NCBI GenBank assembly: GCA_018666055.1
Contig: JABJAS010000407.1
Location: forward strand, 1-5,467
Source of the DNA: Halieaceae bacterium
GTDB lineage: Bacteria; Pseudomonadota; Gammaproteobacteria; Pseudomonadales; Halieaceae
Direction of reading: 5' to 3'
Length of the DNA: 5,467 nt
Part shown: positions 1 to 5,467 of the stretch, one piece after another
How positions within the stretch are numbered: position 1 is the stretch's first letter
Layout of the letters: each line of letters opens with the position of its first letter
Notes under the pieces: generated by a model
The model's database searches: none
What the model saw: only the letters and a program-made list of their open reading frames with translations
Told to the model about the DNA's origin: nothing
Made by a program: the position numbers and the translations under genes

Positions 1-1071
1 CTCGAGCAATGTCTCATGAAAAGGCGTACCTGCGGGGCCCAGTTGATAACCAATGTCCTCGGCCGCCGACACCATGCCAGCGCGATTTCCTTGAACCGTG
101 GCCTTCAGCAAGTCGCGATAGGCGCCGGTAAAAGCTGCCTTAAAGCGTCTCGAGGCCCCAAAATCTAGCAAGATCACCTGCCCGGTATCGGAGTCGTAGC
201 GGTAATTGGCAAAGTTGGGATCGGTTTGCACCAAGCGCAACTCAAACATCTCGACCAGCAATAACTCAAAGAGCAATGACCACACTCGATCACGTTCTTC
301 TTGAACCTGATGTATCACGTCTTCAATGGGCACACCCGGCACATAGGTCATGCCGAGTACGCGTGAAGCGCTCAGGGAGGGAATCACGCGCGGGAGTAAA
401 AATCGCTCATCGTCACCCAGTGCCCTGACAAATGCGTTGAGGTATCGGGCCTCCTGCTCATAGTCGGCCTCCTCGCGCAATTGCGCCTTTACCTCAGCCA
501 ACATGGGCGTAATGTCCATATGCTTCGGTAGCAAACCAGAGACCCGCAGCAGCGTGGCAAGATTGTCCACATCGGAATCGATACTTTCGCGTACCCCGGG
601 GTATTGCACCTTCAATACGGCAGCGCGGCCATCTCGCGTGGTCAGGCGGTGTACCTGTCCAATCGAGGCGGCGGCAAATGGCTTTTGCTCAAAGTGCTTT
701 AGCTTTTTGACATAGTCTGCCCCAAAGGCATCGCTTAGCACCTCGTCGAGCTGACTATCGGGCATGGTATAGGCCGCGTCACGCAGCGTCGCCAAAATAT
801 CGGCCAGCTCTCGTGGTAAAAAATCGCCGGTATCCATCGAAAAGATCTGCCCCAACTTCATGGCGGCACCGCGCATCTCAGCGAGCCGCTGGGTCAGCCT
901 TGAGGCATTGCTAGGTGTTAACAGAAGATCTCGTGCTTTAGGACGCCGACCCGAAGCCACCTGCTTAACGCCCTCGGCTAACATACTGCCCGCCACCCCG
1001 CCCGCAAGACGCGCAAACTTGCCAAAGCGCCGTGCACGACCTCTGGGTACCGCTTGGCTCTCACTGGTCAC
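1..1071 (-). CDS. ABC1/COQ8-type atypical kinase, second of a tandem pair (3' end cut by window)
   Basis: Protein of the ABC1/ADCK/UbiB family: atypical protein-kinase-like ATPases needed in known cases for ubiquinone (coenzyme Q) biosynthesis. The 357 visible residues hold the family landmarks: a basic N-terminus, the KxGQ motif (KLGQ, 72-75), the alanine-rich loop that replaces the glycine-rich loop (AAAS, 133-136) followed by IGQVH, the ATP-site lysine (K154 in VLKVQYPG), an acidic residue before a DY pair (E201), the catalytic-loop equivalent QTDPNFANY (D284, N289) and the DFG motif (D303). QTDPNF followed by LLDFGAS resembles eukaryotic COQ8/ADCK3 more than E. coli UbiB, which has an HPGN-type loop. 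The start is GTG at 1071-1069, just after an in-frame TGA; it overlaps the upstream stop as GTGA and has an AGGA ribosome site 8 nt upstream. Roughly 80 C-terminal residues are probably outside the window, judging from usual family length. The target of the enzyme is unknown. Confidence 0.93.
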   Translation of the reverse strand, partial: MTSESQAVPRGRARRFGKFARLAGGVAGSMLAEGVKQVASGRRPKARDLLLTPSNASRLTQRLAEMRGAAMKLGQIFSMDTGDFLPRELADILATLRDAAYTMPDSQLDEVLSDAFGADYVKKLKHFEQKPFAAASIGQVHRLTTRDGRAAVLKVQYPGVRESIDSDVDNLATLLRVSGLLPKHMDITPMLAEVKAQLREEADYEQEARYLNAFVRALGDDERFLLPRVIPSLSASRVLGMTYVPGVPIEDVIHQVQEERDRVWSLLFELLLVEMFELRLVQTDPNFANYRYDSDTGQVILLDFGASRRFKAAFTGAYRDLLKATVQGNRAGMVSAAEDIGYQLGPAGTPFHETLLE

Positions 1072-2492
1072 TCAGCATGTCCTAGTGTTTGCTTGGCTTG
1101 GGGTGGTTTGCGTGCGTAGGCGTCAAGAAAAGGCGCCGCAATCTCATCCCCGTTAAACTCGGCCTGCAGTACGGCAATGAAAGTGAACACACCCGTGAGT
1201 TTTCGGGCCACCATGGCAAAGTCGCCACTAGGAAGCGCAAACTGCCGACTCGTCATGGAACGGGCCACATGACGCCCCGTCCGATTAATCAATTCAGAAC
1301 GGCCCCAGCAATACTCGCCGTTGCGATTAAGGTACTCAGCCGGCAACTGAGCCGCTGGTCGCAGAGGCTCGAGTAAATTGGTGACAAAGGTTTTAAAGGT
1401 TGCTTGTGCATGGCTCTCAGCATCGGGTAGCAGGCAACCGAGGCGCGTTAGAGCATCGAGTAAAAGGACATCATCGTCCTGCAGGCCCGCCACAATCGTT
1501 TCGCACAGTGCGCTGCGTACCGCATCATCCAGCGCCATGACCGAACCAAAATCGAGCAAGATCAGCTCATCCCCGCTGTCACTGATCAAGTAATTGCCAA
1601 AGTTGGGATCGGTCTGCACCAACCCAAGGTCAAACACCTCAATAAAAAATAGTTGTAGCATCAAGCGCCCAAGCGCATTCCGCGTGCTTTGGGATAGCGC
1701 TGCTACCGCTGACGATCCAGCTCTATGGCCCTCAACGTAGTCGAGCGTCAACACCTGAGGTCCGCAGTAGTCTTTCCAAAACTGCGGCACCGTGAGCGCC
1801 ACCTCAGTTTCGGTCAGATGAGGGTGATGATCTAGCGCGCTAGCGAAGGCCCGCGCCATGGCCTGCTCTCGCGGGTAGTCCATTTCGGCGTGAAGCTGCT
1901 CATGAAGCGTCGTAAGCCAGCTATCGAAATCGCGGCTCGCGGGTATCCAACGTGCCAGCCGCAGCATGCGCACCACCGCGTTAAAGTCATCATCAAGCAC
2001 CTCCGCGAGTTCAGGGTATTGCGCCTTGAGCACTACTTCTTGACCAGTCGATTTAATGCGCGCTCGATGAACCTGCGCTAACGATGCCGCTGCTAAGGCC
2101 TCAGTCTCGATGTCGAGGTCATCAAATTGTTCCCCTAATGACGCGCGGAAATGGGGTTCCATGTCGGCCCAAGGCAGCGCCTCGGTCTCTGCTTCGAGCT
2201 CATGAAACGCGCGGGTTAGCGGCGCCGGCAAAAAGTGCTCGCCAAGAAGGGCAAACAGCTGCCCTATCTTGACGTAACTCCCTTTGAGCGTGCCGAGTTG
2301 TTGGGCAAAGCGGCGGGCTTCTCGGTCGAGCCGGGCCTCATCGCCTGCGTCTTCACCCCGCAGTCGTTTGATAGCACCGTCAATGGCAAAGACACCACCC
2401 GCTCGCGCACCCGCAAGCGACACGCTCAGGGCACGGCTGAGCGCACCGCGACGAATAGTATGGCTTTTTGGCATGTCGGTAATACGCGACAC
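1068..2492 (-). CDS. ABC1/COQ8-type atypical kinase, first of a tandem pair
   Basis: Complete ABC1/ADCK/UbiB-family protein of 474 residues. Motifs in order, numbered from the GTG start: KxGQ (KIGQ, 75-78), alanine-rich loop AAAS (134-137) followed by LAQVH, ATP-site lysine K156 in VLKAQYP, acidic residue E203 before DY, catalytic-loop equivalent QTDPNFGNY (D295, N300) and DFG (D314). All key residues of an active ABC1 fold are present, so it does not look degenerate. I see no C-terminal hydrophobic hairpin like that of E. coli UbiB, so it is probably soluble or peripheral, as COQ8 is. It shares the QTDPNF variant with the next gene but differs clearly elsewhere (FGSV against FGAS, LAQVH against IGQVH, different N-terminus), so the duplication is old. 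The start is uncertain: GTG at 2492 and ATG at 2474 are both in frame and neither has a well-spaced Shine-Dalgarno; the best purine run, GGGGAG at 2509-2514, is 16 nt before the GTG. The stop overlaps the next start by 4 nt. The physiological target is unknown. Confidence 0.93.
   Translation of the reverse strand: MSRITDMPKSHTIRRGALSRALSVSLAGARAGGVFAIDGAIKRLRGEDAGDEARLDREARRFAQQLGTLKGSYVKIGQLFALLGEHFLPAPLTRAFHELEAETEALPWADMEPHFRASLGEQFDDLDIETEALAAASLAQVHRARIKSTGQEVVLKAQYPELAEVLDDDFNAVVRMLRLARWIPASRDFDSWLTTLHEQLHAEMDYPREQAMARAFASALDHHPHLTETEVALTVPQFWKDYCGPQVLTLDYVEGHRAGSSAVAALSQSTRNALGRLMLQLFFIEVFDLGLVQTDPNFGNYLISDSGDELILLDFGSVMALDDAVRSALCETIVAGLQDDDVLLLDALTRLGCLLPDAESHAQATFKTFVTNLLEPLRPAAQLPAEYLNRNGEYCWGRSELINRTGRHVARSMTSRQFALPSGDFAMVARKLTGVFTFIAVLQAEFNGDEIAAPFLDAYARKPPQAKQTLGHAE
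1080..1083 (-). promoter_or_regulatory. Ribosome binding site (AGGA) for the second ABC1 gene
   Basis: AGGA on the minus strand lies 8 nt before the GTG at 1071-1069, inside the last codons of the preceding ABC1 gene. It supports the GTG start. A nearby ATG at 1078-1076 is in another frame and meets a stop after five codons, so it cannot start the protein. The site together with the GTGA overlap suggests translational coupling. Confidence 0.6.
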
Positions 2493-2602
2493 GACTGACA
2501 GCAGACTACTCCCCGCCGAAAATCCGCCAGGCCATCTCCACTATCAGCATCAGCGGGATTACCAGATCACCAATTTGAATGCATAGGCCGCACAAAGTGC
2601 GC
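2493..2602 (-). other. Intergenic gap between the FGGY kinase and the ABC1 pair, with a short hairpin
   Basis: This is the only substantial non-coding stretch in the window. Two nt after the kinase stop codon (2605-2603) is a perfect 5-bp inverted repeat with a 3-nt loop, CGCACAAAGTGCG, at 2589-2601. No T-run follows on the minus strand, so it is not a standard intrinsic terminator. It could be a weak mRNA-stabilising or processing hairpin, or chance. I found no -35/-10 pair near consensus on the minus strand, although a non-consensus promoter for the ABC1 pair cannot be excluded. Confidence 0.4.
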
Positions 2603-4165
2603 TCAATGAGACAGCGACTGCTGCCGACTGAACAACGACTTGAGTTGGCGATAAAGGGGCTGGTAGAGCTGATCGTAAATGGCGTGGTAGGTCGGCACGG
2701 CGTCGGGGTTGGGATAAATTCGTGTGGGCAAGCCGACCATATTCTCGGCCGCCGCTTCGATCGAGCGGTGCCACCCCATTGCAGCGGCACCAATCATCGC
2801 AGCACCGCGACCACTGGCTTCGCAGTCGTCAAATCGCTCCACCGGCAGATTCAATACATCGGCAATGATTTGCGCCACATAATCACTTTGCGCACCTCCC
2901 CCAGACAGTCGAATACACGTGATGGGGGTTTTGGTTCGTCGTTCAGTGCGTTCTCTACCCGACTGCAGTGCAAAAGCCAGGCCTTCGATCAGGGCGCGAT
3001 AAATATGAGCGCGGGTGTGAAAATCTTGGAAGCCAATAATACTGCCTCGACCCTCGGGTCCTGTTTCACCGAGCACCGGATTCCAAAACGGTTGCAGTAT
3101 TAAGCCCCCAGCGCCGGGCTCGGTTTGTTCGAGTAATTCGTCCAATAAGATCTCGGGCGCCACGTGCTCGCGGATGGCCCGCTGCCTTTCCTCTGCGCCA
3201 AACTGCGCTAAGAACCAGCTCACCATCCAAAACCCTCGAAACACCTGAATCTCGGTATTAAATTGGTCGGGTATCGCAGCAGGGTAGGCCGGCATAAAAG
3301 GCACCACCTCAACATAGCGAGCCCGTGAGGTATTGATCGTTGCGGTTGTGCCACAAGACACACTTGCCACAGATTCAGCCAGCGCACCCACACCTAATAC
3401 CTCACAGGCCTTATCGGCTGCACCAGCTATCACCGGCAGGCCCTCAGGTAAGCCCGTTGCTTGCGCGGCCTCCTTGGTCACCGCACCAAGCTGAGTGCCA
3501 ACCGGCTGTAGCTTGGGCAAGGTGTCTTTTTCGACAGCGAGGCTGTGCCATTTCCAATCTGATGCAGCACACCAATCATGCTGCTTGAAATCAAAGGGCA
3601 GATAACCCACTTGACTGCCGATGCTGTCCACCACGTCACCGGTGAGGCGCAAGTTGAGGTAGCCCGACAACAAAAGGTAATGTGCGGTGTTCGCCAGAAG
3701 ACCCGGTTGCTGCTGCTCTAACCAGTTTGCCTCCGCCTCTCCCTCAAAGTTATCCACCACATCACGAATACGGAGCAGGCTAAAGAGCAGTCGCCAGAAC
3801 CAGGGAAGTTTCTGTCGCAGCGCGGCCCGCCGCTGATCGGTCCAAATGATCGCCGGACGCAGGGGCTGTTGATTTTCATCGAGGTTGATGATCGTCGCCC
3901 GCTGCGTCGTCACGACCACTGCCGCTATCTCGGTGGGCTCAATACCCTGTGTCCACAGACCTTGGCAACTCGCGATCAGTAGGCGCCAGAACCCTTCGAC
4001 ATCATGCTCTGTCCAGCCGGGCTGTGGATGTTGATAATCCTCGATCGGCAATTGGCACTTCGCCACGCAATCGCCACTGCCGCGATACGCCAACGCCCTA
4101 ACGCTCTGGGTACCAAAATCAACGGCAAGAATCAGTGACGGCGACGATAAGGCGGCGGCAGTCAT
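2603..4165 (-). CDS. FGGY-family carbohydrate kinase, substrate unknown
   Basis: Complete 520-residue protein of the FGGY sugar/polyol kinase family (glycerol kinase, xylulokinase and relatives), cytosolic enzymes that move the ATP gamma-phosphate to a hydroxyl of a sugar or polyol. Visible elements: N-terminal phosphate loop VDFGTQS (15-21, D16), PGWTEHD (49-55) typical of the fold, substrate-side segment with R89 and IIWTDQRR (106-113), probable catalytic base D251 in AGAADKACEVLG, second phosphate loop SCGTTATINT (270-279), and C-terminal adenosine motif LSGGGAQSDY (420-429) followed by EASGRGAAMIGA. The length is normal for the family. Compared with glycerol kinase, the substrate-site Arg-Glu pair reads Arg-Ala (R89, A90), so plain glycerol kinase activity should not be assumed. 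Residues 120-137 form an unusually hydrophobic, tryptophan-rich stretch. The ATG at 4165 has a weak GAGAG site 8 nt upstream and begins 11 nt after the stop of the AGPS-like gene, so the two are very likely co-transcribed. The context suggests a role with that flavoenzyme, perhaps on a C3 or polyol substrate. Confidence 0.92.
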   Translation of the reverse strand: MTAAALSSPSLILAVDFGTQSVRALAYRGSGDCVAKCQLPIEDYQHPQPGWTEHDVEGFWRLLIASCQGLWTQGIEPTEIAAVVVTTQRATIINLDENQQPLRPAIIWTDQRRAALRQKLPWFWRLLFSLLRIRDVVDNFEGEAEANWLEQQQPGLLANTAHYLLLSGYLNLRLTGDVVDSIGSQVGYLPFDFKQHDWCAASDWKWHSLAVEKDTLPKLQPVGTQLGAVTKEAAQATGLPEGLPVIAGAADKACEVLGVGALAESVASVSCGTTATINTSRARYVEVVPFMPAYPAAIPDQFNTEIQVFRGFWMVSWFLAQFGAEERQRAIREHVAPEILLDELLEQTEPGAGGLILQPFWNPVLGETGPEGRGSIIGFQDFHTRAHIYRALIEGLAFALQSGRERTERRTKTPITCIRLSGGGAQSDYVAQIIADVLNLPVERFDDCEASGRGAAMIGAAAMGWHRSIEAAAENMVGLPTRIYPNPDAVPTYHAIYDQLYQPLYRQLKSLFSRQQSLSH

Positions 4166-4176
4166 GGTGCCGACTC

Positions 4177-5467
4177 TCAGTGATCGCTCAGGGGCGGCAG
4201 TAGATTGCCCGGATTCAAAATGCCTTGAGGATCCAACGCGTTTTTAACCGTGCGCAGCAACGACACGCCGCTCTCCCCCAAATCATGATGTAAATAGTCT
4301 CGCCGCAACCGGCCGGAACCATGGTGGTGCGCAATGCCACCGCCAGCTTGCGCCGTCGCCGTCAGTGCACGATCCCAGCTGTCGAGGTAACGATCACCCA
4401 TCATTTGAGTATCGCCCGGCATACAGGCAAAAGTGAAGTACAGATTGATGCCCGAGCGATACACATGAGAACTGTGGGCAGAGGCATTCACGCAGTCAGG
4501 TACCGCTTTGAGCGCTGCCACGACGTCAGTATAAATCGCATCGATTTGACTCCAACTACCCGACACTTCGATCGTATCCGCAATCAATCCTTGATCGAGC
4601 AAATCACGCCACTCGGGGACGTTATTGCGGTGCCCCATCCAGTTAGCCGCCGCAGCGGCATCAGCAGCGGCCAACCCCAACCCAGTCATGATGTCCTGAA
4701 TGGCGTGCATTTCAGCCTCCACGCGGGCGGCTGGCCCCTCGTGGACCAATAGGATAAGGCCACTGTCACCGCGTTCATGATCGGGGAATAATCGCGCGAC
4801 CTCTGATGCATCGTATTGACGCATCACAGGGGGCTTCCAATCCTGCTGAATGATTTCACGCTGCGCACGAAATCCGGTTGCCATATCAGCGCAATACCAG
4901 GCACTGAACTGCCTCGATTCGGGCTGTCGCCGCAATGACAAGGTCACCGACGTCACCACGCCATGGGTACCCTCTGCACCCAGCGCTAAGTGCCGAAGAT
5001 CAGGGCCTGACGCAGCACGAGGCGCTTTACCCAATGTCACCTTTTCGCCACTCGCGAGCACAAAGTCGATGGTATACACGATGTCTTCGATATTGCCGTA
5101 GGCCGTTGAAAACTGCCCCGATGCGCGGGTCGACACCCAGCCCCCCACCGAGCTAATACCGATCGACTGGGGCCAGTGCCCCATAGTGAGGCCTCGCTCA
5201 GCGACGGCCTCCTCCGCCACCAGCCCATTGATACCCGCCTGAACTGTAAGAAGCAGATTCTCTTCATCGATTTCAATCACTTGATTCATCGAGCTCATGT
5301 CGAGCAAAATTTGGTCGTCGCTGGGTTCAATGCCCCCGCAAACACCACTGCCTAAACCCCAGGGGATCACGGCAATACCGTGTTCAGTGGCGTGACGCAT
5401 CAACGCTTGAACCTCTTCCGTCGATTCGGGCCGCACCACACATCCCGGCGTGGGGAGTGTCTCGCCC
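4177..5467 (-). CDS. FAD-binding oxidase of the alkyl-DHAP synthase (AGPS) type (5' end cut by window)
   Basis: Flavoprotein of the VAO/PCMH FAD-binding superfamily. Eukaryotic AGPS (EC 2.5.1.26) swaps the acyl chain of acyl-dihydroxyacetone phosphate for a fatty alcohol, forming the ether bond of ether lipids. The reading frame is open to the right edge, giving 429 visible residues; the GTG at 5439 is internal to a conserved VVRPES segment and is not the real start. Visible parts: FAD pyrophosphate loop IPWGLGSGVCGG (34-45), AGPS-like signature VGGWVSTRASG then YGNIED (107-128), GAEGTHGV ending the FAD domain (about 163-170), PVMRQYD around residues 213-219, where AGPS has a conserved arginine, SHVYRSGINLYFTFA before the C-terminus, the histidine triad HHHGSGRLRR (380-389), and the C-terminal DPQGILNPGNLL typical of the superfamily. 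About 100 N-terminal residues are probably missing, from usual family size. The AGPS-type match is strong; bacterial homologues may use other substrates, so the exact reaction is inferred. It stands 11 nt upstream of the FGGY kinase. Confidence 0.9.
   Translation of the reverse strand, partial: GETLPTPGCVVRPESTEEVQALMRHATEHGIAVIPWGLGSGVCGGIEPSDDQILLDMSSMNQVIEIDEENLLLTVQAGINGLVAEEAVAERGLTMGHWPQSIGISSVGGWVSTRASGQFSTAYGNIEDIVYTIDFVLASGEKVTLGKAPRAASGPDLRHLALGAEGTHGVVTSVTLSLRRQPESRQFSAWYCADMATGFRAQREIIQQDWKPPVMRQYDASEVARLFPDHERGDSGLILLVHEGPAARVEAEMHAIQDIMTGLGLAAADAAAAANWMGHRNNVPEWRDLLDQGLIADTIEVSGSWSQIDAIYTDVVAALKAVPDCVNASAHSSHVYRSGINLYFTFACMPGDTQMMGDRYLDSWDRALTATAQAGGGIAHHHGSGRLRRDYLHHDLGESGVSLLRTVKNALDPQGILNPGNLLPPLSDH

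Noticed and set aside
1..6. CTCGAG at the window start, with further copies near 149 and 1369
   Set aside because: A 6-bp palindrome of this kind is expected by chance several times in a GC-rich window; no spacing or orientation pattern suggests a function.
860..1376. Two plus-strand open frames across the junction of the two ABC1 genes
   Set aside because: Both are antisense to coding sequence with intact kinase motifs, and neither resembles a known protein.
2506..2550. Possible 14-residue hydrophobic peptide on the minus strand ahead of the first ABC1 gene
   Set aside because: It begins at an ATG with no ribosome site in front; its frame is simply open from the 3' end of the kinase gene, so chance explains it.
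2506..2793. Minus-strand frame of 95 codons overlapping the end of the FGGY kinase
   Set aside because: Most of it overlaps the kinase in another frame, and its composition (serine, arginine and proline rich) is that of a shadow frame.
2579..3103. Plus-strand open frame of 174 codons
   Set aside because: It lies antisense to the strongly supported FGGY kinase, has low-complexity composition typical of a shadow frame and shows no recognisable domain.
4321..4752. Plus-strand open frame of 143 codons
   Set aside because: It is fully antisense to the conserved C-terminal half of the AGPS-like gene; its start is the complement of the histidine triad codons.
5037..5276. Minus-strand frame of 79 codons inside the AGPS-like gene
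   Set aside because: It is an out-of-frame reading of the FAD-binding segment, whose correct frame carries the conserved AGPS signature.

Overview
The window carries four genes, all on the minus strand and closely packed, with no convincing gene on the plus strand. Read in the direction of transcription (high to low coordinates) they are: (1) an FAD-dependent enzyme of the alkyl-dihydroxyacetonephosphate synthase (AGPS/ADPS) type, whose N-terminus lies beyond the right edge; (2) a complete FGGY-family carbohydrate kinase; (3) a complete ABC1/COQ8-type atypical kinase; (4) a second, divergent ABC1/COQ8-type kinase, whose C-terminus lies beyond the left edge. I see no RNA gene, mobile element, CRISPR array or clear repeat.

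Spacing suggests one transcription unit. Genes 1 and 2 are 11 nt apart. Genes 2 and 3 are separated by about 110 nt (or 128 nt with the alternative start), the only real gap, which holds a short hairpin and no promoter I can defend. Genes 3 and 4 overlap by 4 nt (GTGA). Both outer genes run off the window, so the operon ends, its promoter and its terminator are not visible.

The organism looks like a moderately GC-rich proteobacterium, most likely a gammaproteobacterium and perhaps a marine one. This rests on codon choice, GTG starts and the COQ8-like form of the ABC1 kinases, and is only a moderate-confidence impression; no ribosomal or other phylogenetic marker is present.

As inferred biology, the FGGY kinase could supply a phosphorylated C3 or polyol substrate, the AGPS-like flavoenzyme could use a dihydroxyacetone-phosphate-type or related substrate, and the two ABC1 proteins, a family linked to ubiquinone and membrane-lipid metabolism, could support handling of a lipid product. 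This would be a lipid (possibly ether-lipid) module. The gene families are well supported; the joint pathway and all substrates are hypotheses.
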